Source of the DNA: an uncultured Lachnospiraceae bacterium
GTDB taxonomy: Bacteria; Bacillota; Clostridia; Lachnospirales; Lachnospiraceae
Direction of reading: 5' to 3'
Length of the DNA: 64,000 bases
Assembly: GCA_947626985.1 (NCBI GenBank)
Contig: CANQUG010000004.1
Location: 1-64,000, forward strand
The notes under the pieces are model-generated. The model searched no databases. It saw nothing but the letters and a program-made list of their open reading frames with translations, and had not been told where the DNA came from. Position numbers and translations under genes: made by a program. Below are positions 19,756-28,349 of the stretch, piece after piece (position 1 is the stretch's first letter; each line of letters begins with the position of its first letter).

Positions 19756-20832
19756 TTACTGTCTTCCCCCGCAAATCCCCCACATCACATCCTCAGTCAC
19801 CTTATAAGGCACATTCTTAAGCTTCGCCTCATTTGCCAGCATCCCGTATACTGCCCGGTTCATCAGCTCTTCATCCGCCTCCATCGGGCCCAGCGCATCT
19901 GTGATAAACTCTCCAAAAGCCTGAACATCCGGGAATCCGATCAGTTCCAGCACCTTTTTCTGAACGGCTCCGTCCGCCTGGGCCAGATAGCCCGGCAGGA
20001 AATATCCCACTGCCTTTCCATGGGGAACTCCCTTCTCATAAGTCAGATAATAACTGAGCCCATGGGGCACGGCCGTGCCGGTGTGGGCAATAGCCATACC
20101 GGCCAGAGTGGAGGCAAAAAGAAGCGTATCACCTTCCTCGGCCGTCACTCCCGCGCCTGACAGAATTTTCCTTGCGTCTCCCCAAACCTTCAAACCAAAC
20201 TCGCACAGCATGCGGCTGAAATCCGTAGCATTGGAATTAATATAGCTCTCCAGGAAATGCCCCAGAGCATCCACATACGTATTAACCAGGACTTCTCTGT
20301 TCATATCCTTCAGATATTTCCCGTCTGCCAGTGCATATGCCGGATACATTTTATGAGAAATGCTGGACTTCGTGCGTTTGGCATGAATGGTAAGGACCGC
20401 ATTGGGCGTCACCTCTGAGCCTGTGCCGCAGGTGGTGGGAACCTCCACGATGGGCAGCGCCCCGCATTTTTTCTTCTCATAAAGAAGCTCCGCGCCTTCG
20501 TCCTTATTGGCAATCATCAGAGCGATGGCCTTGGCTGCGTCCATGGGGGAGCCGCCGCCCACGCCGATGACAAAGTCCGCGTTTTCCTCCAAGCCGTAAT
20601 CTCTTACCTTCCTCACCATTTCAATGGAAGGATTGGCTTCCGTCCGGTCAAACACACAGTATTCCACACCATTGTCCCGCAGCGCTTCCTCCACATCCGC
20701 CAACGATCCGTTCACAGCTGAACTTCTCCCTGTTACGATCAGGGCCTTCTTCCCCAGCGCGGTCCACTCCGGTGCATATTTTTTTACACAGTCACGCTCA
20801 CTGTAAATTTTTGTGGGTATCTGAAAAAACAT
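19756..20832 (-). CDS. Iron-containing alcohol dehydrogenase family protein
   Basis: 358 aa, the normal length of group III (iron-dependent) alcohol dehydrogenases. GVGGGSPMDAAK (residues 90-101) is the NAD(P)-binding glycine motif. VPTTCGTGSEVT and DALGHFLE (188-195) with later VPHGLSY and VPHGKAVGYF provide the Asp and His metal ligands. It should interconvert an alcohol or diol and its aldehyde in the cytoplasm; the substrate cannot be read from the sequence. The cupin gene lies 47 nt upstream in the same direction, so the two probably form an operon. Confidence 0.9.
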   Translation of the reverse strand: MFFQIPTKIYSERDCVKKYAPEWTALGKKALIVTGRSSAVNGSLADVEEALRDNGVEYCVFDRTEANPSIEMVRKVRDYGLEENADFVIGVGGGSPMDAAKAIALMIANKDEGAELLYEKKKCGALPIVEVPTTCGTGSEVTPNAVLTIHAKRTKSSISHKMYPAYALADGKYLKDMNREVLVNTYVDALGHFLESYINSNATDFSRMLCEFGLKVWGDARKILSGAGVTAEEGDTLLFASTLAGMAIAHTGTAVPHGLSYYLTYEKGVPHGKAVGYFLPGYLAQADGAVQKKVLELIGFPDVQAFGEFITDALGPMEADEELMNRAVYGMLANEAKLKNVPYKVTEDVMWGICGGRQ

Positions 20833-20879
20833 ACTTTCTTTCCTCCAGTTCCAAAAAGGCCGGCTCCGCAGAAAAACTC

Positions 20880-21221
20880 TTACGCATTATAGATCAGCGC
20901 CATAAACACCAGATCCTCATCAGAATTATTCTCCATGGAATGGCTCTGTCCGGGCTCGATCAGACACACATCCCCAGGTCCCACTTCCACCCGGGTGCCG
21001 TCGTCCTCCACGAACGTTCCATGACCCTCCAGAATATAGAAAGGCTCCGTCTCTCCCACATGCTGATGTCTTCCGATGCTGCAGCCCGGTTTCAGCTTCA
21101 CCTTCGCATACAGTCTGCCGTGTCCGTTCAGCTCCTCCTGTGCCAGAACATGCTCAAACTCAACCTCGCCGCTGCCGCCGCGCATTTTTTCCCTGACTTC
21201 GTGTTTTGTTTTTCTTACCAT
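20880..21221 (-). CDS. Small cupin-domain protein
   Basis: 113 aa, a single double-stranded beta-helix. Metal ligands of cupin motif 1 are visible as His52, His54 and Glu58 in GRHQHVGETEPFYILEG, and motif 2 has His94 in GQSHSMEN. Such small cupins bind a metal and act as isomerases, dioxygenases or sensors; which applies here is unknown. It precedes the alcohol dehydrogenase in the same direction and may act on a related metabolite. Confidence 0.85.
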   Translation of the reverse strand: MVRKTKHEVREKMRGGSGEVEFEHVLAQEELNGHGRLYAKVKLKPGCSIGRHQHVGETEPFYILEGHGTFVEDDGTRVEVGPGDVCLIEPGQSHSMENNSDEDLVFMALIYNA

Positions 21222-21576
21222 AATATTCTCCTTTCCGTTTTTCGCATTTTTTTAATCGCAAACTACAATCAGCCGTCCAAAATACTAAAAGCATTATATC
21301 ACACAGGCCGGAAATCGTCCACGTGAATTTCCCCTGCTCCATGAAAAACACCCAGACAACCCAAAACAGCCACACAGCCAAAATTTTCCCAAATATATCC
21401 CTTCCGCCGTGCGGAACAGAAGCTTCCTTGCGCTTTATTTCCACCTGTGTTAAAATGACGAGAGTCAAAGCTTCCAAACGAATATGGCAGCAGCCGCAGG
21501 TTAAATGTGCCAGACAGAAAAATTTCAGAGACTGAATCCTCATTCTGATACACAGATAATGAAGTATAAAATGGGT

Positions 21577-21717
21577 AAGAAAGTTCAAAATGAAATAAAA
21601 AAGTACGAAATGGAATAGCAAAAGTACGAAGCAAAATAAAGAAGTGCAGAACGAAATAAGAAAGTGCAAAGCAAAATAAGAAAACGCAAAGCAAAATAAG
21701 AAAGCGCAAAACGAATT
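21577..21717 (+). repeat. Seven imperfect tandem copies of a 20-bp A-rich unit
   Basis: Unit consensus is near AAGAAAGTGCAAAGCAAAAT, repeated seven times with one 21-bp copy, ending directly before the AGGAG of the next gene. The three central-to-right copies are the most alike. Apparent minus-strand frames rich in Phe, Leu and Ser are translations of this repeat. The rest of the 21222-21735 gap holds no gene I can support. Confidence 0.85.
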
Positions 21718-21735
21718 AAGAAAGGAGTGATCTTC

Positions 21736-21975
21736 TTGCCAGGATATCTCATTAAAGACACAACCCCGGAAGAGCGCAAACAAATCGTAGAGGATTCACT
21801 GGGAAACATCAGCGCCAGCTGCGACGGCTGCATGGCCGGACTGGCCGAAATGTACGACGCCTACATCCGCGGAGAAAAAGAAATCCGCGAAATCAATATG
21901 GAATTTCACGCCCGTTATGTAAAAGGCGACATGGAAAAAGAGGATACCGGCAGCTGTATCATGAAGCAGTTCTGA
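21736..21975 (+). CDS. Small conserved protein with paired cysteines, unknown function
   Basis: 79 aa if it starts at the TTG at 21736, which lies 8 nt after AGGAG; a GTG at 21727 in the same frame overlaps the ribosome site and is less likely. The protein begins with PGYLIKDTTPEERKQIVEDS and contains CDGCMAGLAEMYDAYI and a C-terminal DTGSC. I recall similar small proteins in Lachnospiraceae but know no function; the CxxC suggests metal or redox chemistry. A tandem repeat array lies immediately upstream and may affect its expression. Confidence 0.7.
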   Translation: MPGYLIKDTTPEERKQIVEDSLGNISASCDGCMAGLAEMYDAYIRGEKEIREINMEFHARYVKGDMEKEDTGSCIMKQF

Positions 21976-22062
21976 TCGTGAAACCCTGTAAACAAAACAT
22001 TCCCCGGTGAATCCGCCGGCAGCTGCACTACATCCGGAATCACATTTCAGAAAGGCGGAATC

Positions 22063-22851
22063 ATGCTGAATATTCCCGAATGCATAAAAACACAGATAAA
22101 CGACGTCCCCTGCACCTGCGACGACATCGGTTTATCCGGAAGCACCATTCTGCTCTTTCCGGACAAGGTACTGAAGATCCAGGAGCATTCAGAGGAAGCC
22201 GTTCATGAGCTCCGGGCCATGGAATGGCTTCAGGGACGCATCGCTGTGCCGAAAGTACTTGCTCACGCATACGCAGAAGGAAAAAGCTATCTCCTGATGT
22301 CAAAAATGAAAGGCCGGATGGCCTGCAGCGAATATTATCTGGAACATTTCCGGCTCCTTGTGGAGATACTTGCCCGCGCCCTCGAAAAATTATGGGAAGT
22401 CCCCATTTCTGACTGCCCTTTGGACTGTTCTCTGGATCAGAAACTGAGGGCGGCGGAATTCCGGGTAACCCATAATCTGGTGGACTGCTCTCTGGTAGAA
22501 CCGGAAACCTTCGGCCCGGGAGGATTTCAAAACCCTCAGGAACTCCTCCAGTGGCTGAAGGACCACAGGCCGGAGGAGGAACCGGTTTTGTCCCACGGAG
22601 ATTTCTGCCTGCCCAATCTTTTTGTCCAGGAGGATGGATCCGTGAGCTTTATCGACCTGGGCAGATGCGGCGCGGCGGACAAATGGCAGGATCTCGCCCT
22701 TTGCTTCCGAAGCCTGAGATGGAATTCCCAGGGCGAATACGGCGGCAAAATTTATCCGGAAAATGATCCCCTGCTTCTTTTCAAAAAGCTGGGCATGGAG
22801 CCCGACCGGGAAAAGCTTCGCTATTATACCTTGCTTGACGAATTATTCTGA
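22063..22851 (+). CDS. Aminoglycoside 3'-phosphotransferase-like kinase
   Basis: 262 aa, the size of APH(3') enzymes. The catalytic loop HGDFCLPN (His178-Gly-Asp180, Asn185) and the metal site FIDLGRCG (Asp198) are intact, so it should be an active small-molecule kinase. APH(3') enzymes phosphorylate kanamycin or neomycin, but this gene shows no mobile-element context and is probably a chromosomal homologue; resistance is not established. Ribosome site AAAGGCGG precedes the ATG. Its last 9 nt overlap the end of the convergent ATPase gene. Confidence 0.85.
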   Translation: MLNIPECIKTQINDVPCTCDDIGLSGSTILLFPDKVLKIQEHSEEAVHELRAMEWLQGRIAVPKVLAHAYAEGKSYLLMSKMKGRMACSEYYLEHFRLLVEILARALEKLWEVPISDCPLDCSLDQKLRAAEFRVTHNLVDCSLVEPETFGPGGFQNPQELLQWLKDHRPEEEPVLSHGDFCLPNLFVQEDGSVSFIDLGRCGAADKWQDLALCFRSLRWNSQGEYGGKIYPENDPLLLFKKLGMEPDREKLRYYTLLDELF

Positions 22852-23604
22852 ATTTCCCCCGTCCAGCAGCCTCCGGAGCATTTCCTCCCTGTTGTTGATA
22901 AACAGCTCCATCACCTGATAGCTTTCCGTTTCCTCATAAGCGCAGGGATGAATTTTCTCTCCCTCGAAGGAAAGAATTTCCGCCCCGGGAAGTCCCAGCA
23001 GAATCGGGGAGTGAGTGGCTATGATAAACTGAGAACCCTTTTTCACCATCTCTGAAATCTGTATCAGCAGGCTCAGCTGGCGCTGGGGCGACAGCGCGGC
23101 CTCCGGCTCATCCATAATGTACAGTCCTTCTCTGTCAAAGGACTGAATGTACCGCAGGAAGCTCTCTCCGTGGGATTGTTCATGGAGGGATTTTCCCCCG
23201 TACCTGGCGTAATAAACATCCTTCCGTTCCCCGTCCCGATACTCTTCCGCCTTGCTTGCCACGTTGAAAAAGCTTTCCGCGCGGAAAAAATAACCCGATT
23301 TCGCCCGTCGGTAGCCTTTTACCATACGGATGGACTCCGAAAGCTCCGACACATCCTGAAAGGTGCTGAACCGGTAATTTATGGTTCCGCCCTCCGGATT
23401 AAAGCCGTAGGCCACCGCGATCGCCTCCAGAAGAGTAGACTTTCCCGTACCGTTCTCTCCCACAAAAAATGTAACGCTGCGGGAAAAATCCAGTTTCTCC
23501 AGATTCCTGATCACAGGAATCTTCTGCAGATAGGACCTCCCGCTGATTCCGCTCCAGTCAATCTGAATCGACCGGATATAATTCTGATTCATCGTCATCC
23601 TCAT
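22843..23604 (-). CDS. AAA family ATPase (ABC/SMC-like, OLD-type head)
   Basis: 253 aa. Walker A GENGTGKST (49-57), signature SHGES (144-148), Walker B LYIMDEPEA (161-169) and the switch His in ATHSPI (His198) are all present, with no transmembrane or nuclease domain. This is the stand-alone, SMC-like ATPase type common in Firmicutes and often annotated AAA_21. Its role is unknown; some relatives take part in phage defence, but no partner nuclease is next to it here. Confidence 0.88.
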   Translation of the reverse strand: MRMTMNQNYIRSIQIDWSGISGRSYLQKIPVIRNLEKLDFSRSVTFFVGENGTGKSTLLEAIAVAYGFNPEGGTINYRFSTFQDVSELSESIRMVKGYRRAKSGYFFRAESFFNVASKAEEYRDGERKDVYYARYGGKSLHEQSHGESFLRYIQSFDREGLYIMDEPEAALSPQRQLSLLIQISEMVKKGSQFIIATHSPILLGLPGAEILSFEGEKIHPCAYEETESYQVMELFINNREEMLRRLLDGGNSE

Positions 23605-23638
23605 CCCGCCTCAGTTTCTTTCCATGGCTTCCGCTCAT

Positions 23639-24157
23639 TTACTCCCGCAAAAGCCGTTCTCTCTCCAGAGCTCCTATTTTCTCATGAATCCTTCCCAGAC
23701 CGTACATCAGCACTGCACAGACAAGCAGACTGATCCATCCTACCGGCGAACCAATCCAGGAATTCACAAATCCTGTACATAAATTCAGCATGCCCACAAT
23801 AAACAGCATTCTGGCAATTCTTTCCAGATGACGGATCCTGGAATCGATATCCGAAAAAAGGTCAAAGGCTCCGTTTTCCACTTTCTTCCGAAAATAAATC
23901 CACTTCAGCATTCTTCCTACATATTCGGCGCCGGTCTCCTCCATAAAACTCACATAATCACTGTCCGGTCCGCGCATTTCCAGACGAACCGCATATTCTC
24001 CCGGATCACAGGAGATAAATCGAAACTGACAGAACGAAACTCCGTCGAGCACCCAGCCGCTGAACGCCTGTTCATTCAGCCACCGCTCCTCCTTTTCAAA
24101 CTCCCAGACCCAGAACCATTTCCATACTGTTTTTTCACTTCTGTTTTTTTCGTCCAT
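23639..24157 (-). CDS. DUF2812 domain membrane protein
   Basis: 172 aa. A soluble N-terminal DUF2812-like region (WKWFWVWEFEKEERWLNE, FISCDPGEYAVRLE) is followed by two membrane segments (about MLFIVGMLNLCTGFVNS and WISLLVCAVLMYG). A start 7 codons earlier exists, but AGGAGG overlapping the padR stop serves the ATG at 24157. DUF2812 genes commonly follow padR genes, as here with a 4-nt gap, so the pair is a two-gene operon. Confidence 0.82.
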   Translation of the reverse strand: MDEKNRSEKTVWKWFWVWEFEKEERWLNEQAFSGWVLDGVSFCQFRFISCDPGEYAVRLEMRGPDSDYVSFMEETGAEYVGRMLKWIYFRKKVENGAFDLFSDIDSRIRHLERIARMLFIVGMLNLCTGFVNSWIGSPVGWISLLVCAVLMYGLGRIHEKIGALERERLLRE

Positions 24158-24161
24158 CCTT

Positions 24162-24569
24162 CTACCTCCTAAGCACACCGCTTTCTACCGGTGCTTTCCG
24201 CACAACCTCTCCGTTCTGTCCTGTCCCGCCGTTCTTCCCCAGGACTTCGTCTCCGCTGGCCACCAGCTGTCTCAGCCGCTCCAGTTCTCCTCTCAGGACT
24301 TCCTGTCCCCTCTCCGTCAGCTGGTATTCCTTCCTGCGGCTGCCCGTTTCTGTCTTCAGCGGCTGAATCCATCCCTTTTCACACAGACTGTTCAAAGCCC
24401 CGTACAAAGTTCCCGCCGCCAGATGAATCCTGCCCCCGGAAAGGGCTTCCGTCCGCTGCATAATACCGTACCCGTGCTGCGGCGTATACAGGGAAAGCAG
24501 AATATAATAGGCGGCTTCTGTCAAAACAATATTCTCGTGCAATCTCTTCCTCCTTTCCTCTCCTTCCAT
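24162..24569 (-). CDS. PadR family transcriptional regulator
   Basis: 135 aa. The winged-helix domain is clear: TEAAYYILLSLYTPQHGYGI, then LAAGTLYGALNSLCEKGWI and KEYQLTERGQEVL. The C-terminal helix for dimerisation follows. PadR proteins repress their own promoter and that of the neighbouring gene. Two inverted repeats in its promoter (24599-24617, 24629-24649) are the obvious operators, so the padR-DUF2812 operon is probably autoregulated. Confidence 0.92.
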   Translation of the reverse strand: MEGEERRKRLHENIVLTEAAYYILLSLYTPQHGYGIMQRTEALSGGRIHLAAGTLYGALNSLCEKGWIQPLKTETGSRRKEYQLTERGQEVLRGELERLRQLVASGDEVLGKNGGTGQNGEVVRKAPVESGVLRR

Positions 24570-24598
24570 CCATCAGCAGAAAATATATCGCCGGTAAA

Positions 24599-24656
24599 TA
24601 TATCGTCTTCCGATATAACGCACAGCCATTATATCGCCTCCCGATATAAAAGTCAA
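24599..24656 (-). promoter_or_regulatory. PadR-type operators inside the padR promoter
   Basis: Minus-strand promoter: -35 TTGACT (24651-24656), 17 bp, -10 TATAAT (24628-24633). Two inverted repeats with the same 5-bp gap occur: TATATCG-N5-CGATATA (24599-24617) and TTATATCG-N5-CGATATAA (24629-24649). The second fills the space between -35 and -10; the first lies at the transcription start. A further half site ATATATCG lies at 24583-24590. Confidence 0.85.
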
Positions 24657-24808
24657 GCACATTTCTGTCCTGTTTCCAAACAAATTCCTGGCGGTTCCAA
24701 ACAGGCAAACATTTTTTCTTTCATTCTCCATTGAAATCCCCCAAAAATAGAAATATAATACATATAACGAACGAATTTTAAGCTTTTCATTCCGACGGAG
24801 GTATTGCT

Positions 24809-25669
24809 GTGAACGTGCTTTTTGATTCCCGGCAGCTGCTGAAACTTATGTCCAGCCTTTACACTCTCACCGGCATCCGGGCAAATATCCTGAATCTCCA
24901 GGGCCGTGACATCTGTCTCACCTCTGATCACGCGCCCTTCTGTGAAAAAATCAATTCCACCCCCGAGGGTCACGAGCGATGCGTGGCGTGCGACGCCCGG
25001 GCCGTGCAGCAGTGCGCAAAAACAGAAAAGGGCTTCTACTTTTACCGCTGTCACGCCGGAATCTGCGAAGGCATCCTGCCTCTCCGCTCCGAAAACGGCC
25101 TGCCTCCCCTGGCTTATCTGATCTGCGGCCAGTTTCTGGACGACTCGCCGCTGGAGGAGCAGTGGGAAAACTGTCTCCGGACTCTGGACTGGCGGCCGGG
25201 CGGCACGGAGGAACTCCGTCAGGCATTTTTTCAGTTCCGCCAGTATTCGCAGAAGGAAGTCTCTGCCTACTCGGAAATCCTGGAGGCCCTGTCCTCCTAT
25301 ATCCGGCATAAGGAAATGATTCTCACCGCAGAGCGCACCGACCTTCAGAAGCTGAAGCTCTATCTGGATCAGCATTACATCGAAAAGCTGTCCCTGGACT
25401 CCATATCCGCGCAGCTCCACATCGGCCGCACCAAGCTGTGCATGCTGGCAAAAGAGCTGTCCGGAGGAAAAACCCTTTCCCACCTCATCACTCAGCGGAG
25501 AATCGACGCGGCCAAAACGCTGCTTCTCCAGAGCGATCAGCCTGTCTCGGCCATCGCGGAGGCCGTAGGGATCGGAGATTACAACTATTTTTCCAAAGTT
25601 TTCCGCTCCGTCACAGGCACGACTCCCAGCGCCTTCCGGAAAGCCCACCGCCGCGGCGCAGACGACTGA
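24809..25669 (+). CDS. PocR-domain AraC family regulator
   Basis: 286 aa from a GTG start behind GGAGG. The N-terminal PocR domain has a cysteine set (Cys45, 58, 61, 69, 81, 86) within HAPFCEKINS, ERCVACDARAVQQC and RCHAGI. The last ~105 residues form the AraC double helix-turn-helix (LSLDSISAQLHIGRTKLCML, then VSAIAEAVGIGDYNYFSKVF). PocR domains sense small hydrocarbon-type or sugar ligands. It lies just upstream of the sugar ABC importer in the same direction and is the likely activator of that operon. Confidence 0.9.
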   Translation: MNVLFDSRQLLKLMSSLYTLTGIRANILNLQGRDICLTSDHAPFCEKINSTPEGHERCVACDARAVQQCAKTEKGFYFYRCHAGICEGILPLRSENGLPPLAYLICGQFLDDSPLEEQWENCLRTLDWRPGGTEELRQAFFQFRQYSQKEVSAYSEILEALSSYIRHKEMILTAERTDLQKLKLYLDQHYIEKLSLDSISAQLHIGRTKLCMLAKELSGGKTLSHLITQRRIDAAKTLLLQSDQPVSAIAEAVGIGDYNYFSKVFRSVTGTTPSAFRKAHRRGADD

Positions 25670-25784
25670 CTGACTGCATGAGTTCTGCAGAATTTCCACA
25701 TTCTTACAGGATGAACACGTCAAACGTTCATCCTTTTTGTTTGTAAAGCGTGAAAATCCAGAATTTTTGTATTTTTCTCCACGA

Positions 25785-25826
25785 AACGTACGATTTTTCT
25801 ATCATATGTACGTTTTGCACTATAAT
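25785..25826 (+). promoter_or_regulatory. Promoter and inverted-repeat operator before the sugar importer
   Basis: AACGTAC (25785-25791) and GTACGTT (25808-25814) are perfect inverted 7-mers 16 bp apart, followed by a -10 TATAAT at 25821-25826. The -35 position (25798-25803, TCTATC) is poor and lies between the arms, which suits an activator-dependent promoter controlled by the AraC protein just upstream. A second TATAAT occurs at 25844-25849. Confidence 0.6.
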
Positions 25827-25962
25827 CCCGCAACTTATACAAGTATAATGAGAAATATCAATAGTCTTTTGTGGAATATGCCCATTTTTGTCCATTTTCA
25901 CAAAAGCCCGCAGGAAAGGTTCCTGCGAAACCCATATCAATTTAAAGGAGGATTACGAAACT

Positions 25963-27282
25963 ATGAAGAAGATTCTTGCACTGACTCTTGCCTGCACCAT
26001 GGTAGTCGGCGCGGCGGCGCCCGTGGCGGCAGAAGGCTCCGACAAGCTGGCGCTGAACGTCATCATTTCCCAGTACGGCGATCACACCCAGGAGTGGTGG
26101 CCCACCTTCGAGAGCAAATTTGAAGAAGCGAATCCGGATATCGACCTGAACATCGAGATCGTTTCCTGGAATGACCTGTACACCGTGGTCAACACCAGAA
26201 TCTCCACCAATCAGGCGCCCGACATCCTGAACATCGACACCTTCGCAGACTATGTAGCCGACGATCTGCTGATGCCCGCGGAAGACTACACCTCCGAAGA
26301 GCTGAAGGCCAAGATCCTTCCCAGCTTCTGGAACGCCAACGAGATTGACGGCACAGTATGGGCTCTTCCGATTCTGGCATCCGCCCGTGCGCTGTTCTAC
26401 AATAAGGACATCCTGGAAGCCGCCGGAGCAGAGGTTCCCACCACATGGGACGAAGTTCTGGACGCCTGCGAGAAGATCAAGGCCTACGACGAGAACATCG
26501 TTCCCTGGAGCCTTGATATCTCCACAGATGAAGGCCAGGCCGCATTCTCCTACTACACCTGGAACAACGGCGGCGGATTTACCGACGCCGACGGCAACTG
26601 GGCTCTGAACAGCGCCGCCAACGTAGAGGCTGTAAACTTCATGAAGACCCTCATCGACTCCGGATACTGCACGGCAGATCCCTACACGGAGACCCGCTAT
26701 CCGCAGCAGGACGCTTTCGCTGCAGGTTCTCTGGCCATGATGCTGGGACCGTGCAACCTTTATGACATCGCCGCAGGCGTGAACTTCGGCGTAGCTCCCA
26801 TGCCCACCAATGGAGACAATGAGTCCGTACAGATGGGCGTATGCGACCGTCTGATGGCCTTCCGCAACGATGAAGCCCCGGATCAGGAAGCGCGTACCGC
26901 TGCCATCAGCAAATTCTTCGACGCTTTCTACGATGCGGAAACCTATTCCGAATATATGGTATTCGAAGGCTTCCTGCCCGTTACCACTGATTCCGGCGAA
27001 ATCCTTGCCGCCAGCGCGGACAAATACACCAAGGGCGACGGCTCCGCCAACGGCGACAGCGAATATTTCGCTACCTTCTGCGACATGCTGGCATCCTGCA
27101 ACTTCTATCCGGCTTCCAAGCCCGAATGGAATGACGTAAAGCAGGGCGTGATCAATGCCGAACAGCAGATCTGCCAGGGCGCTGACGCTCAGGAAACTCT
27201 GGATCTCCTTCAGGAGGACATCCTGACGCTCCAGGAAGAAAACGAAGCTGCCGCTGAAGAAGAGGCTGCCGCAGAGGAATAA
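25963..27282 (+). CDS. Sugar ABC transporter substrate-binding protein
   Basis: 439 aa, family 1 extracellular solute-binding protein. A signal peptide (MKKILALTLACTMVVGAAAPVAAEG) precedes the mature protein, which has the usual ISTNQAPDILNIDTFADY and GTVWALPILASARALFYNKDIL segments. The Cys at position 11 is too early and badly placed for a lipobox, so signal peptidase I cleavage is more likely, although most Gram-positive homologues are lipoproteins. The C-terminus is an acidic Glu/Ala tail. AAAGGAGG precedes the ATG. Sugar specificity is unknown; fucose or an oligosaccharide is suggested by fucI nearby. Confidence 0.9.
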   Translation: MKKILALTLACTMVVGAAAPVAAEGSDKLALNVIISQYGDHTQEWWPTFESKFEEANPDIDLNIEIVSWNDLYTVVNTRISTNQAPDILNIDTFADYVADDLLMPAEDYTSEELKAKILPSFWNANEIDGTVWALPILASARALFYNKDILEAAGAEVPTTWDEVLDACEKIKAYDENIVPWSLDISTDEGQAAFSYYTWNNGGGFTDADGNWALNSAANVEAVNFMKTLIDSGYCTADPYTETRYPQQDAFAAGSLAMMLGPCNLYDIAAGVNFGVAPMPTNGDNESVQMGVCDRLMAFRNDEAPDQEARTAAISKFFDAFYDAETYSEYMVFEGFLPVTTDSGEILAASADKYTKGDGSANGDSEYFATFCDMLASCNFYPASKPEWNDVKQGVINAEQQICQGADAQETLDLLQEDILTLQEENEAAAEEEAAAEE

Positions 27283-27358
27283 GAGCTTTGTCCTGACAGA
27301 TATCTCAAAGCTCCGGCAGACATTCTGATTCTTTGTCTGTCTGTAAGCAGAACATATC

Positions 27359-27396
27359 AGGGGGTCGGACTTCCGTCCGATCCCCGTTTTATACCT
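27359..27396 (+). terminator. Attenuator-like hairpin between binding protein and permease genes
   Basis: GGGGTCGGAC and GTCCGATCCCC form a stem with a TTCC loop, followed by GTTTTAT. Placed after the binding-protein gene, it would make that gene more strongly expressed than the two permeases, a common arrangement in sugar ABC operons. Confidence 0.6.
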
Positions 27397-27458
27397 GAAT
27401 ATAACGAAAAGCACAGCTTGCCTTTACGCTGTCTGCTTTTAAAAAAGGGGGCGAAAGA

Positions 27459-28349
27459 TTGAAAAAACATTCTCTGCTGAAAAAAGCGGAACCATACGTC
27501 TGGCTCCTGCCCAGCATGCTTCTGATGGCCGTCATGATCCTGGTTCCCATCGTGACAGTGTTCCAGCTGTCCATGTCCCAGATCACCCGGGCCGGCGTCA
27601 TCAAGGGCTATAACGATTTTGAAAATTTCAAGGCGGTGTTCCGGTCGCCCACCTTCTGGCATACGCTGAAAAACACCCTGGTGTGGACGGTGACGGTGGT
27701 GGGATTTTCCACCCTCATCGGCTTTGTCATCGCCATGGTGCTGAATCAGGAATTCGTGGGACGCAAGATCGTCCGGGCCATCGTGGTATTTCCCTGGGCC
27801 ACCTCTCTGATCATTCAGTCCGTGATCTGGAAATACAGCATCAACGCCGACTACGGTTCCCTGAACGTGATCCTGCAGAAGCTTGGCGTCATCGAGAAAT
27901 ATATCAACTGGACGCCCACCGCCCAGGCCCACTTCGCCTGGGAATGCTGGATCGGTATTTTTGTCACGGTTCCCTTTGTCACCTTCTGCGTGCTCTCCGG
28001 CCTGCAGAGCATCGACACTGCTTACTACGAGGCGGCGGATATCGACGGCGCCAGCTTCTGGCAGAAGCTTGGACGCATCACCCTGCCTCTTCTGAAGCCC
28101 AGCCTTACGGTGTCCACGGTGCTGAATATCATTTATGTATTCAACTCCTTCCCCATCATCTGGACCATGACCAAGGGTGATCCGGCGGACAGAACCCACA
28201 CGCTGGCCACCTACCTGTACAAGCTTTCCTTCTACAATGGAAAATCAGGACAGGCAGCCGCGGTATCCGTAATCGGCTTCGTCATTCTGTGCATCTGCTC
28301 CAGTATTTACATGATTTTGTCCCTGAGGGCGGAAAAGGAGGAGCAATGA
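27459..28349 (+). CDS. Sugar ABC transporter permease (MalF type)
   Basis: 296 aa from a TTG start preceded by AGGGGG. Six membrane segments are visible, beginning YVWLLPSMLLMAVMILVPIV. The cytoplasmic EAA loop reads EAADIDGASFWQKLGRITLPLL. It pairs with the next permease to form the membrane channel. No ATPase gene lies in the locus, so a shared MsmK/UgpC-type ATPase elsewhere must energise it. Its stop overlaps the next start (ATGA). Confidence 0.92.
   Translation: MKKHSLLKKAEPYVWLLPSMLLMAVMILVPIVTVFQLSMSQITRAGVIKGYNDFENFKAVFRSPTFWHTLKNTLVWTVTVVGFSTLIGFVIAMVLNQEFVGRKIVRAIVVFPWATSLIIQSVIWKYSINADYGSLNVILQKLGVIEKYINWTPTAQAHFAWECWIGIFVTVPFVTFCVLSGLQSIDTAYYEAADIDGASFWQKLGRITLPLLKPSLTVSTVLNIIYVFNSFPIIWTMTKGDPADRTHTLATYLYKLSFYNGKSGQAAAVSVIGFVILCICSSIYMILSLRAEKEEQ

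Noticed and set aside
21160-21833. Minus-strand frames rich in Phe, Ala, Leu and Ser
   Set aside because: They read the 20-bp tandem repeat and overlap the supported plus-strand gene; no ribosome site.
22063-22851. Acquired aminoglycoside resistance gene
   Set aside because: No insertion sequence, integron or plasmid signs nearby; base composition is like that of its neighbours.
25942-27414. Long minus-strand frame opposite the sugar-binding protein
   Set aside because: Antisense shadow of a GC-third-position-rich gene; the plus-strand protein has a signal peptide and family motifs.
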